DNA of 64,000 nt from Diabrotica undecimpunctata (GCF_040954645.1 NC_092808.1:116166049-116230048), one strand, 5' to 3'. Shown: positions 18,895 through 31,397, counted from the stretch's first letter. The notes: generated from the letters alone by a model not told the origin. Translations and numbers: made by a program.

Positions 18895-20206
18895 ATTTTT
18901 TTAAGCCGTTCTCTCTATTCCGATTGCCAAATATAGGCCTCTCCTAATTCTCGCCATTCATCTCTGTTGTTTGTAAGACGTTTCCACATTGGTCCTGCAG
19001 TTCTTTTAATATCGTCGCTCTAGCGCTTTTGCGGTCTTTCTCGTGGTCTTTTGGCTTTATATGGTCGCCAATTCCCGATTTCTTTATTCTATCGGCCATC
19101 CTTAAGACGTTCGTTAGGTCCAGCCCATTTACATTTCAGTTTAGCTGCCTGTTTGACAGTGTCATTTACTTTTGTTCTATTACGAATGTCTTCATTGTTT
19201 TATGGTCTATGTGTGAGATACCCAGCATCTGTCGTTCCATAGCTCTTTAGAGTTTTTCTGATCTTCTCCATGTTTATTTTAGTGAATGTCCAGGTTTGAG
19301 CTCCATATGTAAGTACAGGTAGGATACAGGAATTAAACACTTTGGTTCGCAGTTTTTGACGTATATTTTTATTTTTAAGTACGTATAAGAGTCTTTCGAA
19401 TGCTGCTCATCCCATTTTTACACGTCTGCTTATTTGGGTAGTCTAATTTTCTTTGTTTACTTTGACTTTTTTACCGAGATATGTATATTCATCTACGTGT
19501 TCTATCTCTGTCCCTTATATGTCTATCATAGGTTTGTCATCTTTGTTTGACATTAGTTTAATTTTGATGAAATTAATTTTCAGTCCTTTTTTAGGGATTC
19601 TGTGTATAGCTCCTCAATCATAGTATTCAGTGCATTTCACTTGTCGGCCATTAGTACTTCATCATCTACGTATCTAAGATGGTTCAAGTATCTTCCGTTA
19701 ATAGGGATTCCCTTATTTTCTCAGTCTATTGACTTAAAGATATCTTCTAGGGCAGCTGTAAATCATTTTGGAACTATTGTGTCTCCTTGTCTTACGCCTC
19801 GGTTGATTTTTACTGGTCTTATTTCGATTCCATTACCCAACGTCACTAATGTTTCAGCTTGTTCGTAAATATTATGGATTAATATTCTGTACCTGGAGTC
19901 GATCCGGTTGTTGACCAATGCTTCTTCTATTGCTCACAGTTCTACGCTATCAAAAGCTTTTTCATATTCTATAAAAGTTAGACATAATGTGAGATTGTAT
20001 TCGTTAGTCTTTTCTATTGCGATTTTCAAAGTATATGGATGGTCACAGATGCTGTACCCTTTTCTAAATCCAGCTTGTTGTACTGGTTGATATCCATCAA
20101 ATTTAATTGTTAACTTGTTTGTAATAATCTTTGTAAAGGTTTTGTAAAGTTGTAAAAGAAGTAAAATTAGTTGATAATTTTTCAGGTCTGTAGTGCCTGC
20201 CAACAT
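18895..20206 (-). pseudogene. RTE-like LINE, RT and 3' end
   Basis: From right to left: YQPVQQAGFRKGYSICDH and FIEYEKAFDSVEL (RT motifs), GVRQGDTI, LRYVDDEVLMADK (catalytic YVDD), YTYLGKKV, LPVLTYGAQTW, and the W..R..NRxEWRELGEAY 3' end near 18.9 kb. Several stops. 5' truncated at about 20206, where it meets an oppositely oriented LINE piece. Confidence 0.75.
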
Positions 20207-20211
20207 TTATC

Positions 20212-20712
20212 AAGTTGATATCCTTGCTGTGCTGCATTGATTGCAGTTTGGAAATCAAGATGCGAATAGTGAGGTGCTACATTCGTCCAATGTTACTATA
20301 TGGAGTTGGAGCCTGGACACTGACGCAATCCACAGAAAAACAGATTGAAGGCTTCGAGATGTGGATCTACAGGAGGATACTAAAAATATCGTATGTGGAC
20401 CATGTCACCAACGTTGAGGTTCTACAGCGCATGGAAAAAGAAAAAGAAGTGCTTAATTTAGTAAAACAACGTAAGCTTAAGTACTTCGGGTACGTGATGC
20501 GAAACGAAGAAAAATATTGAATTCTTCAACTCGTTCTGCAGGGTAAAGAATTTGGCAGGAGACGACCGGGACGCCATCGTATCTCATGATTAAAAAACCT
20601 CCGACAATGGTTTAGGATGACTTTCGCAGAGCTGTTACGCAGAGCAGTCAACAAAACCATAATAGCCTTGATGATCGCCAATATCCGGACCGGATAAGAC
20701 ACTGAAGAAGAA
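20212..20712 (+). pseudogene. LINE 3' end fragment
   Basis: Contains IRPMLLYGVGAWTLT, RRILKISYVDHVTN, RKLKYFGYVMR, then LKNLRQWF and NIRTG, ending near the DTEEED tail. This is the post-RT C-terminal region of insect LINEs. The open part ends at 20520 and later codons contain stops. Confidence 0.7.
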
Positions 20713-21240
20713 GATGTTTCATTTTTTGTGTATTATTATTGTTTTAGTAGTATTTCATTGTTTGGGTATGTTGTATGTAATGTCGAATAAACATTTATTA
20801 AATAGTATTTTTAGATGTGTGATGGCTTCTTTTCCGCCTTTCTTCAGCATTTTTGCTATGATTCCATCGCTTCAAGGAGCTTTATTCCTTTTTATTTCTT
20901 TTACTTTAGCTCTTTATTTGCTTTTTGTACTTGATCTCTCACTTCTTTGTCCAGGTCTTCATAGCTAGACAGTGTAATTCTCAGGTATTTTATTTCCATT
21001 ACTTGTTTAATACTAATGACATCAATTTCTATTTTATATTTGGTTGGTTCTTTGCTGACTACTATTGTTTTAGTTTTTTGAGATAAAATTGTCATATTAA
21101 ATTGTTTACTCTCATGTTAAATCTGGGGTCCAGTCTTTAGACCAGACATAAAGATATTCTGCAGACTATCTGCGTAATACTCTGTATCCTCTTCCTTTGT
21201 TAACGGTTTTAATGATTTCATCCATGATCAAATTGAATAG
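20713..21240 (-). pseudogene. Scrambled LINE RT pieces
   Basis: Minus strand: a palm-end segment (KTIVVSKEPTKY...MEIKYLRITLSSYEDLDKEV) is followed directly by an earlier RT segment (IKRNKAP.SDGIIAKMLKKGG). This is the reverse of normal order, so the fragment is a chimera from template switching or rearrangement. Confidence 0.6.
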
Positions 21241-21244
21241 CATG

Positions 21245-23345
21245 AGGCTTAATGAATTCTTCTTCGTGTACCTTGTCCTTTCAGAACGTTGGTTACCATC
21301 ATAGCTATCTTCAATTTATTCACTACCACCCTAAATAGCATGCTTTTATCAACACCATACCAATCTCGCAAGTTCTTCAACCATGAGGTTCTTCGTCCTG
21401 GACTGCGTTTGCCTGCTATTTTTCCTTGCATGATATTTTGTAGCAACCTATATTTGGGACCTCTCATTACATATCCGAAATACTCCAGCTTTCTCTGCTT
21501 GATGCTTTTTATGATCTCAGTAGTCTTGCTGAGATGTTATAGTATTGTGGAGTTTCGAATCTTCTCCACCCAGGAAACTTTTTAAATTCTTCTATAGCAC
21601 CACATTTCGAAAGCCTCAAGGCGATTTAGATCGATTTTATTCGCAGTCCAGGACTCGAAACCATAAAGTAAGACCGAGAACACTTAGCAGCGAAGTAGGC
21701 GAATCCTCGATGCAAATTTTAGGTCTCTGCTACATAACACCTTACTCTATCCTAGATCTAATTTCTCCGTGACTTTCTGCGTTAGAATTTAATTGCTGTC
21801 CAAGGTAAACGATTTTATCATTCTTGCTCAAGTTTGGTATTATTTACATATATAGACGGTTTTACATGCTGTGTCTATGCAGACCTGCCTCCCTACAACT
21901 CTCAACGACACTATCAAGTAATTTTTGCAGATCTTCTTGACTAGAAGCTAAAAGTACTGTATCGTCCGCATATCGCAAATTATTGATGACTTCACCATTC
22001 ACAAGTATTCCTTTTTGTTTTTCAGAAAGTGCTTTTCTAAAAATTCTTTCGGAGTAAACGTTGAAAAGCAGGGGTGATAAGAGGCATCCCTGCCGTACTC
22101 CTCTTTTAATATTAAGACCCTGTGATTCTACACCATCTACTAAAACTGATGTTGTTTGATTCCAATATAAATTTGCAATTATTCAAACATTTCTGCCGTC
22201 CAAGCCAATGTCTTTTAGAGCTTCGATCAATATAGAGTGCTTAACACGATCAAATGCCTTTCGGAAGTCAATAAAACAATAGTATATGTCTACAGATACA
22301 TCTTTGAGCAAGTACGTTCTTTCCAAACAGTGCTTCTCTCGTTCCAAACCCGTTACGGTGACCAAACTGTGTGGCATCCAGGTATTCTTCGCATTTGTTG
22401 TAGATACGACCATATATTACCTTCAGAAAATTTCTCAATAAATGGTTTATCAAACTGATGGCACTATAATCAGCACAGGTTTTTGCTGTTGTCTTTTTAG
22501 GTAGAGTTATAAACAATTAAGTAGACCAACCATTAGGTAGTTGTCCGCTGGTATAAATGGTATTGAAAAACGAAGTTATAGCCTCTAAAACATTGCTATC
22601 ATTTATAAGCTTGTATATTTCAGTTGGAATTTTATCAGGACCAGTCGCTCTGCCATCTTTTGATTATTGTATGGCTTTTATAACCTCAGAACGTGTTATT
22701 AGGGGTCCGTCGCAGGTAGTAATAGCGGGAGGTGAACTTCTCCTATCGTCTTCGAATAGGTTCGTGACGTAATTTTTCCATTCTTTAAGTTTGTCCTCTA
22801 CTTCAGATATTACTTTACCATGTTCATCCTGTAGCAATGCAGTTTGTTTTTTATTGAAGATACAAGCCGCTTCTTTCACTTTTTTATACATGTTAAACGT
22901 GTCGTATCTGATTTCAAGTTCTTCAATGTCATGACACTGTTTGGCTAGATGTTCACTCTTTGCTTCTCGTACTTTATGTCGAATTTCTTTTTGTATGCTG
23001 TTATAAAGTGTTTCGTTGTTTTTCGGTAGTCGCCGTTGTTCCATCAAATTCAATATGTCATCTGTTATCCAAGCCTGCTTTTTAGCTTTGACCTGCCTTG
23101 TAAATTTTTCACACATATTTCTTTTACTGCTGTTACGATTTTATTTAAGCCCTCATCGACATTTTCACCAATATTTTCCCAAATTAAATTTTCGTTCAGT
23201 TGTCTTTGAACTAATTCCTTAACTTTCTCGTCTTGTAATTGAGCTGTATCAATATTTTTGCGAGACTTCTTTTTGATCACCTTTTTTAATTTTAATTGGG
23301 TTACAGCTACTATGGGATTGTGATCAGACCCAATGTCAGCACCTG
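21245..23345 (-). pseudogene. LINE: EN end, RT and C-terminal domain
   Basis: Reads GSDHNPIVAV (end of the APE-type endonuclease), a charged linker with AWITDDILNLMEQRR, DGPLITRSEVIKAIQ, then CFIDFRKAFDRVKH, GVRQGCLLSPLLFN and LRYADDTVLLA (RT motifs). It ends with GKRSPGRRTSWLKNLRDW around 21.4 kb and ENVLKGQGT-like residues. It is the most complete LINE RT in the window (about 2.1 kb) but has multiple stops and frame changes. Confidence 0.75.
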
Positions 23346-23738
23346 GATAAGTTTTAACTGATTTGATGCAGTTTGATGCACTTAATGAATCCCCTTGTCT
23401 TATTCCGCTGCCTATTTCTATAGGTTCTGTAAGTTGTCCATCTATTTTGATTTCCATTTTGTTGTTTTGGTAGATGTTTTTGATATTTTTATAACATTTA
23501 GGGCAACTTCTCTATTATACAGAAGATGGATTACATCTTAAAGTCTTACTCTGTTAAAAGGTTTCTTTAGGTCAATCAGACACAGAAATGTTGGTCTATT
23601 ATACTCTAGTAATTTCTTAGTAATTTGTTTTATAACGAATTTTGTATCTGTACACAATCTTCCACTACGAAAACCCTGTTGTTTATCTGCTAAACTTATC
23701 CTCTGATTTTTTAGCACTTGTAAAATTTTAGTTGTAAG
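23346..23738 (-). pseudogene. LINE RT fragment, right of the hammerhead element
   Basis: TTLKLTTKILQ, QGFRSGRLCTD, FLCLIDLKKPFNRVRL and GSGIRQGDSLSA are LINE RT motifs 1-4. It then jumps straight into endonuclease sequence of the LINE at 21245-23345, so the junction near 23370 is chimeric. Its upstream part continues at 23888. Confidence 0.65.
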
Positions 23739-23887
23739 TTTTAGCGTAGTAAAAGGAAAAAGACAGTTAAGATTTGATTTCACGTATAGTGCATACGCTT
23801 ATACGTATTTCACCCTAAAAGTGATCATCAGAAGGGCTATTCACAGACGCTCTGAACGTGAAAATAAATCTTTCCTTTTAGCGTAGT
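23739..23887 (-). mobile_element. 125-bp hammerhead-ribozyme mini-element with 12-bp duplication
   Basis: A 125-bp insert (23751-23875) is flanked by TTTTAGCGTAGT at 23739-23750 and 23876-23887. Minus strand: GAAAGATTTATTTTCAC...CTGATGA...GAAATACGTATAAGCG...CTTTTTCCTTTT. CTGATGA, a short stem II, GAAA and the palindrome TACGTA make a hammerhead core with the very short stem III known from retrozymes and Penelope-like elements. It lies inside a LINE whose frames continue on both sides. A homologue is at 40.75-40.90 kb. Confidence 0.75.
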
Positions 23888-25076
23888 CTTTAATAAGTTT
23901 ATAACTCTTTAGTTTTCTGGCTGTTTTTTATATCCTTTTTTGAATAGTAGAATTAGTTCGTTCGTTCTCCGTTCTTCCGACATTTTATTGTGTTTTATCA
24001 TTTTATTAATTAATGTTGTTCTGTCATTTCTACTCCACAATAGTTCAATAACTCGTTTGGTATCCCGTCTTTACCTGCTGCTTTTCTGTTCTTCATGTTT
24101 TCAAGTATTTTCAAACTTTCTGTACATTTATACTAAGTTCCTTATTTGTGGTAATTTCTGGTATTTACGGTTCTAGCGTCATTTGTTCTTCCTCTGCATG
24201 TAGCTTTTTTAGGTAGTCAATCCACGTATCCTTTTCTATGTGTTTTGGTTCTATTAATTCCTTTACCTCCGTTCTTTGACCTCTTATGAAGCGCTATATT
24301 TCCTTTTGCAGACCGTAAAAATCATGTTCCATTCCTTCCGAAAAGCGTTCCCAGTGATCATTTTTTATTTTTCTTTCAAGTGCATGTGTTTCGTTTCTAC
24401 TTATTTTGTAATTATTTTATGCTTCTTGTGTTTTGGTTGACATGTACTTGAGGTAAACTTTTTTCTTTTCTTTACATTTTTCCTTAACTTCTGTACAAAA
24501 CTATGAAGTTATGCGCCTTGGGAACGATTTATTTTTATTTATGTTTCTTTCATCAAGAACTTTCTTGGCCGAGGCTAAGATATTAGACTTAATTTTTGCC
24601 CAGCTTTCTTCGACTCCATCACTTTCTGTGATATATGTGTTTCTGCTTTTTTCGGTTATTCTTTTTTGGCATAGGTATCTTGTGGAGTCATCCTGTAAGC
24701 TTTCGACTTTTATCTTTATGGTGTATTCTGGTGTTTTGTTATCACATATATGTGTTTTTATTCGGATTTTGCACAATACCAATTTATGATCGCTTCCTAT
24801 TTCTACTGATGTTAGTTCTCTTACATCCAAGATTTGAGTGGACTGTAACTCTCTATTCCACAAAATATACTCTTTCATAGATCTTTGTCGTCTACTGTTT
24901 TTAAAAGTGTATTTGTATTGTTCTTTGTGAGGGAAAAATGTATTATTAATACGTATCTCGTTTATGCTGCAGAGATCCGTCAGAAGGTCTCTGTTTTCAT
25001 TTCTGATATTTTCGTTACATCGCTGTTCTATTCCTGGAACTATATCATTGCCAACACGGGCATTAAAATCACCAAG
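23888..25076 (-). pseudogene. LINE endonuclease domain and linker
   Basis: Minus strand: LGDFNARVGNDIVPG (endonuclease motif), NENGRDLL-like text, RRQRSMKEYILWN, EIGSDHKLVLCKIR (catalytic SDH), then a linker to KDGIPNELLNY and an early RT entry near 23.9 kb. It is interrupted by the hammerhead element and continues at 23738. Stops in the lower half. Confidence 0.7.
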
Positions 25077-25099
25077 TGTTTATTAAAATTACACGTATA

Positions 25100-26660
25100 A
25101 TTTTTTTAATTTTAAAAATATTATTTAATTATTAAAAATACAGAAAATATAGTATGAAGCTTCGCGCCAGTCTACATTACCGCCTACTGTACCGCATTTT
25201 ACTTGTAACGTTTAATGGTTACCAAATGAAATATTCAAAGAAAAAGATAGAAAATAATTTTTATTATTAGAGTATGTAGTTTTGATATTATTTACTTGTT
25301 TTTGCAAAACCTAATTTTTTTAACTTCGCTCTACTTATAAGTAATGTACCATTGTGAATACATTCACGCTGCTCAATTCGTTATTGCTATAGATTTAAAG
25401 CAGTTCAGGCATTTCAGGCTTTTCTTCACTTCAGTACAAAATGGGTTTCTCTTTGATTAATTTATAATGGTGTAAGTTTGCGAGAAGTTTTACTTTGTTA
25501 ACAAAATTTTGGAGAAATAATTGAGGTGAACGATTAATTGTTGGCAATAATGAAAAGGTGTAAGGAACTAAGGAACACAAAAGAAAGTTGAAAACATACT
25601 TTGATAGATGAGTAGTCTATTAACAAAAATATTTTAAGGGGATCAAAAGTAAGATTATTTAGAGGGTGCTAAAATGTTTAATCATAATATCGCTGAGAAT
25701 TGCTTAAACACGAATTTGGAAGATATCGTCATATCCCAGCGAGAAGGCACTAAATAACATTTTATTGTTATGGAAATATTTTAACTTAAATATAAAATCT
25801 TCATCATAAATCAGAGATTTAAAATTTTCTGTCACAAACTGGTTTAAGGTGTATTGCTTTTAGATTTATTAATCTGAAGTTAGTGAATTTTGCATAAACA
25901 ACAATAATGAATTTTGATAAGAATGATTTATTACATAATACATCGTAATAAGTTAAAGTTCTTATTCTTCGTCATTACCAACGGCTGGCTCGATTATTGT
26001 GTCTGGTAAAGGTACTATTGACTGTTGGTAGAGATGCATACCATCCATGCAGTTTTTCTGGTATAATTTTTTTTTAAAACTTAATCAAGTCCTTCTTTTT
26101 CTGGTTGATATTGGGCATCAGTTGATTGTAAGCTCTTTTAATTTTATTTACACAATGTTTTCGACCTTAATGTTTTAAAAACTATATTCAAGCACCAAAA
26201 AGGAATCATTTTTTATACGAGGAGTTAAAGAACAAAAGCAAAATTGTCTATAATTTGATGTCTTTTTATATTTTGATGCTTTTCTCTTTATTCGTCTTTA
26301 TATAAAGTCAAAGCAAATTTGTCCAATAAAAATACTCTTTTCTGAAAAATTTCTTTTGTGCGACATGATGCTTTTTGTACGTCAGTTCCTGATTTAAGAA
26401 ATGAAATATGAAAATGATTGTAACTTTTAAATTAATGATGTTTCGCTAATAGCCAATTTGGCTAATGCGATTTTGTGAAAAAAATAGGTGTCCAGCTTCG
26501 TGTAGCTGTCTTGTGGCTAATCTTGCTTGGCCAATCCTAGAATATATTTCTTCGTTACAGAGGTATTTACTGAATAACTTTTGAATTTGCATATAGAAAC
26601 CCATTTCTCTATTATTGAATTTTATTTGCTTCTTGCTTATTGCATTTATATATTTTTTAA
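25100..26660. other. A+T-rich interval with no secure gene
   Basis: Around 25970-26080 a minus-strand scrap (WYASLPTV...) recalls transposase-like proteins, and 26446-26682 holds an unassigned 78-codon minus-strand frame. Neither is enough to name. Confidence 0.4.
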
Positions 26661-26663
26661 TAA

Positions 26664-26944
26664 ATGAGGTCGTTATTTGCAAAACCTTTTCTATTATTGT
26701 ATAGCACGTATGGCGTGCTTATTGGTTGACGACAAACAAGCAGTTTTGCAAATAAACTTTGAATACAAAGAAACAGTTTTGCAAATAACCAGCAACTGTA
26801 TACCAGCTTTTATATGGTAAAGAGGCAGTTATGAAAGATTTTAACGATAGTAATACGTTCCTTATTGAAAACTAGTTCAACTTAGCGAAAAAAGTTAATT
26901 TTGATTTTTTTTGTCGATTAGAGACTTGCAAATAACGGCCTCAA
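26664..26944. mobile_element. MITE-like element with TTTGCAAATAA subterminal motifs
   Basis: Inverted ends TGAGGTCGTTATTTGCAA (26664) and the reverse complement of TTGCAAATAACGGCCTCA (26944), 281 bp long. TTTGCAAATAA recurs at the ends and twice inside (about 26740-26790), and once just outside at about 26970. No coding capacity. The target duplication is not clear. Confidence 0.55.
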
Positions 26945-26949
26945 ATATT

Positions 26950-28440
26950 ATTTAAATAAAAAAAACATTATTTTGCAAATAAACATTTACTTACTATTGA
27001 AAACTGAAAAATTTGTAAATGTAAATACAGTATTTTAATCTACCTACATACTAAATATTTTTAATGGTATACTACTCATTTTTGTAAGTTTCACTCTGTT
27101 TTGCCTTTTAAAAAACCTTCGACAGAAAGGCATTAACATACAAATGTCAATGTAATGTTTTTAATTTACCTTAACTTTAAAAATAACCGTTGGGTAAAGG
27201 TATACAAAAGACTTAGAAAATACGAAGTGAAAGAAAATTGAAATGTCTTCCAGAATATGATTTACAGTATGCCATTTAAAACAAAAATATTATTCAATGT
27301 CACATGTAGGCCAAATACAAATAAAATAATAGAACACCATGTGTCATGAAATGACAAAAATACAATTGAGATTAATTACAGTATTTTGGGTAGGTAGATC
27401 ATGCCAGAAAATGGTTGACAGGAAACGACAACCACCAGTTAATCTATTTCTCCAAATATTACTAAAATGAGCAAAATCTTCCTAAAAACAATCAAATTTC
27501 AGCTAGTTATATAAAAATATGTTTTAGCATTATTTTAGGAAGTAACAATAATTCAGAAATACTGAATATTATAAGAGCACAAAATTCTAAAGGGGCATGG
27601 AATGGGCAAGAGTCAACATTGGATTTGTACAATGTTTAAAAAAAGATACGAGCCAATTGTCACTAAAGAATTTAAATGAAAATAATGATACCGCAAGATG
27701 AAAACGATAATCCAGAAATGCTTTCAACAAGCTATGGATATAAAATGCAGGAATTTGATAAAAGATCCAATTCTAAATGTTTTAACAACAACGTGGCGAT
27801 ACTACAACGGACTCCAGATATGAATTAGACGTCATCTACAGCTAGTAATTTAGATGAAACAAATATGTACTATTACTCTTTTAAATGTCGACTAAATACA
27901 AAGTAAAATCACAGCGAAAATTTAAAGAAAGATCACGCTCTGTCATTACATCAGACTATTGGTTAAATGACCAATAAAAAAATCCTACGAAAAGCAAAAT
28001 AATAACTAACAGAAATCAGAAAGCGAGGTCCAGAAGAAAAACTGACAAAACATTAAAAAAGAAAAGATTAATAAAAATGCAGTAAAATGAATATACGGTA
28101 TGAAATAAAAGAAATACGTTCGTTTTACAACTAATATATTTGATAACTACAAATTAACCGACACTTAAAAATTTACTTTAATTAACAAAGTTAGAAAAGT
28201 TATTATTGAAAAAACAAAATTGAATATCTGCCGAATATCACAGTGGAAATACTGTGTAGAAATAAAAATAATTATGTTGCAGTAGTTAATAATAAGAAAT
28301 TTTAAGATATTCAGGATAAAGATATTTGAGTATTCTCAAGAATAGCACGATCTACCTTACTTAGAAGATATTTTATGAATACTATTAATTTATTTTCTGA
28401 AGTACGGGCCATTACTTTGTTTACATATTTGTATACTAAC
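26950..28440. other. A+T-rich interval, no gene recognised
   Basis: No coherent ORF. It could hold intron sequence of the THAP exon to its right. Confidence 0.4.
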
Positions 28441-28442
28441 CT

Positions 28443-28517
28443 GTGGAACGTTATTCCTGAAGATTTTTTATTACCATTGCTTCTGCTACTGCAACTACGT
28501 TGAGAACAAGAAACCAT
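28443..28517 (-). pseudogene. THAP-type first exon
   Basis: ATG at 28517 reads MVSCSQRSCSSRSNGNKKS.GITFHR, matching the THAP pattern of a leading cysteine pair followed by FHR(FP). Good donor, CACAG|GTTAGT, at 28443. THAP exons of this form occur in P-element transposases and THAP genes. No following exon was identified downstream, so host gene or transposon cannot be told apart. Confidence 0.45.
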
Positions 28518-29150
28518 TATTATGTACTATTACAATATAATATTACAGTTTTTATAAAAGTGTTATAAAACTAAAAATATTCGAAAAACAACAAACGTAA
28601 ACAATCATACACGATCTGTCAAAACGATCATAACAATATGGCCGAAGTGAGGTCGTTTTTAGTCACGTGATGCCCTCTCCATAGATTCTAACTCGATTAT
28701 TGTATTAGACCAGTTTAAATACAATTACAGATAATTTTTAAAATATATTTTTAAAGTATATATCAATTTAACAAACGACAAACACACTAAATAAAAACAT
28801 AAATACATAAAATATTCACGGCAAATACCCTGACCAAATATATCACCCTGAGCATAATATCATAAATATTTTTGAACATCTGCAATTATCACCAATATCA
28901 GTTCACTAATATACTTTAGTTTATTATATTATAATCTACGTTTAATATTTATTAACCAATTAAAAGGTAGATAAAATTAAGTAAACACAACAAAATATTT
29001 TTATGGTACGTTAATTATTTTATCTTTACTATGTCAACGAAAATATATAAATTTATAGGCAACATGATAACAAATGTATTAGGTTTATTTGTCTAATTCT
29101 CCTATGTAATAGAAACACCTATTTTGAATCGATAATCTGCCTATTTAACC
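28518..29150. other. Upstream region of the THAP exon; A+T-rich
   Basis: Contains a locally G+C-richer block near 28640-28690 (GGCCGAAGTGAGGTCG) that could be a promoter or transposon end. Otherwise nothing recognised. Confidence 0.35.
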
Positions 29151-29633
29151 CTTTGACTGTCGGGCTAAATTTTAACAGGTTACATTTACGCCAAATTTTT
29201 TTATCATTGGAATCGAATTTTTTTATAATAATTAAGAAACGTATGGGAGGTTAGTTAAATTAATTTTAATTTTGCAATTAATTTAAATTAATCAATTTAA
29301 AATGATACTATATTTGCAAATTTAGTATCATTTTAAGATTAAATTTTTTGTGTGACAAAAGGACGCACAAGGCGTAGACTAGAACAAAATGGTTTGTGCG
29401 CAAATGCACAAATGTGTTTTTCCACACATTTAGGAGTGGGAAACTTACTAAACACGGTAAGACAGGTTTACACAAGTACAAGTCAGTACGTTTTGAGTTA
29501 TTGTTACATTTAATTGTAGGTTGTAGGTCTATTGTTTGCTAGGTTATCTGAATTTTATTGTATTTTTTATACTGCCAGTGTATTAGGTTTTCGTTATATT
29601 AGTTGGTATATTGTCACTGTATTAGGACCATAA

Positions 29634-29812
29634 ATGTCTTGGAAAAAAAAATAAAAAACCGTTAGAAATATGGGCAGCCGATGAATATGAGATTGAGAGC
29701 GGCATGAGCGACGACTTTGACGACTTGTCGATGGATAAAAATGATTTACCGGATATAACAGAAACGTCAGGGGATGAAACTCGTCCGTCGAATTCCAAAC
29801 AAAAAAGAAAAG
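29634..29812 (+). pseudogene. piggyBac transposase, acidic N-terminal exon
   Basis: After a start-like ATG and an A9 run, one frame reads EIWAADEYEIESGMSDDFD...SGDETRPSNSKQKRK, the acidic N-terminus typical of piggyBac transposases. It ends at AAAAG|GTAACA, a possible donor. The ATG and the acidic frame are separated by a frame change in the A-run. Confidence 0.55.
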
Positions 29813-30057
29813 GTAACAATTACAGTTATATTTTATTATAAAAATTTTGTTTGAGGAAACAAAATTGACCAATCAAGTTTGAGGAAAATTCGTAAGAAGG
29901 ATACCAGTGCGCTTGATTTTGAAGTTGAAAATATAGGTAAATTGATAAAATATAGTGTTAATTATTCAATTGCCTTACAAATAAAATTCATATAACATTA
30001 CTGCATATACATTTACGACAAGAAACAGATTAGAGTTACTACTTTGAATGTGGTATT

Positions 30058-30306
30058 TTGCTAATAATAAAGAGTGTCCTCCAGAAGATCGTTTGCATCA
30101 AAACTTTTGTAGACCTTTTCGACCAGAGAGCTTCCTATTCTTCCACAGTCCGAAACGCTATAAAATGGTATAGAAAAATAAGAGTTAAGAGTTTACTGGC
30201 GACAACGGTTGTCAATTCATGGTTTTTGTATAATAAGAGGAATCAACGTAAACTATCTGTGGTAAAATTTAGACAAAGGTTATACAGTCAGTTGCTTCAC
30301 TTCTAA
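30058..30306 (+). pseudogene. piggyBac transposase, C-terminal part
   Basis: VDLFDQRASYSSTVRN, KWYRKI...SLLATTVVNSWFLYN and FRQRL match the end of the DDE_Tnp_1_7 (piggyBac) domain. The catalytic aspartates and the Cys-rich tail are missing, so it cannot act alone. Confidence 0.7.
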
Positions 30307-30801
30307 TGCTGGCGATGATCGAAATATTTCAGAGACATTACCAACCACCGAACATAAGGCAAAGTCATTAGAAGTCACTGTTTGCTATACCAGATACGCT
30401 CGAGAGTAAGGCAGAAATTATACACTATAAATGGCCAAGATCATTCTATATTATAAGCCCTGCCTGTCCACATAGTAGCCCTGCCTGTACAATTAAAATT
30501 ATTTGACTACATCTATTTCCTTTGTTTTTTCTTTATTGACCATGTTTATTCCTTTTTGTAAGAAAAATGTAAATTAATTATTTTTTTGCTAAACAGACTT
30601 TTATTTTAGCAGGCCATTCTGATAAAAGTTTTACTACGCCGGGGCAATTGAAAACATCATATAAATGCATGTAAACGGTGTGCGCCTTAGACACACAAAG
30701 CAAAAATTGACGATACTGTGTGTGCGTCTTATCGACGCATACGGCGTTTAATACAAAAGTCGTGTGCGTCGGTATGACGCACATGGCAGTGAAGGGATTA
30801 A

Positions 30802-31390
30802 ACTGCCAAAATAATATACTGCCCTCGCTTGCATCTTTTCTTATAGACCGTGGGATTTTAATACGAAGTTCAATCACAGTTTTATTCCTGATCCCTTTTT
30901 GTATACTGAAAATGTCATATGAGATAAACAAAATAAAAAAACGGGTGTGACAGTCCAGTGCGACTGCCGGTGGAAGTTACACTTCTATACACGCATTCGC
31001 CGTTACAAATTTATTTCTGAGTCAATCTGCACAATCATTACATATGTAATGCTATAGGTAAGACATAGCAGAAAGAGAAACAGAATTAATAACAACTTAC
31101 TAACAATTAATAAACAACTTTTGACCTGTAATACGAGTATAGTAAATGAAGGATTGAATCAATATTTTGATGAAAATGTATATTTTTATTTTCATATATG
31201 TATGAAAGGAGTTGAATGCAAATTTTTTTTACACATACTCTGCAGTAAAATTCATTGTTTATAATGTTATTATTACAATAATACAATACAAATTAAAATG
31301 CAATATTCATAAGTATTTAAAAATGACAAAAATATACATAACTATTCTACTTACGCATATGTTTAATTTACCATGTAATAATATTAATAA
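30802..31390. other. A+T-rich interval, nothing recognised
   Basis: Lies between the piggyBac-like element and tRNA-Asp. No coding or repeat signal that I can name. Confidence 0.5.
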
Positions 31391-31397
31391 AAAAGTC

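Larger units (their letters stand above)
29155..30801 (+). mobile_element. piggyBac-like element, internally deleted
   Basis: TTAA at 29155-29158 followed by CCCTTTGACTGTCGGGC, and TTAA at 30798-30801 preceded by the reverse complement of TCCCTTCACTGCC: matching piggyBac-type ends with TTAA target sites. About 1.65 kb, against 2.5-3 kb for full elements. Only the first and last parts of the transposase remain. Subterminal GTGCGTC/GACGCAC words occur near both ends. Confidence 0.7.
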
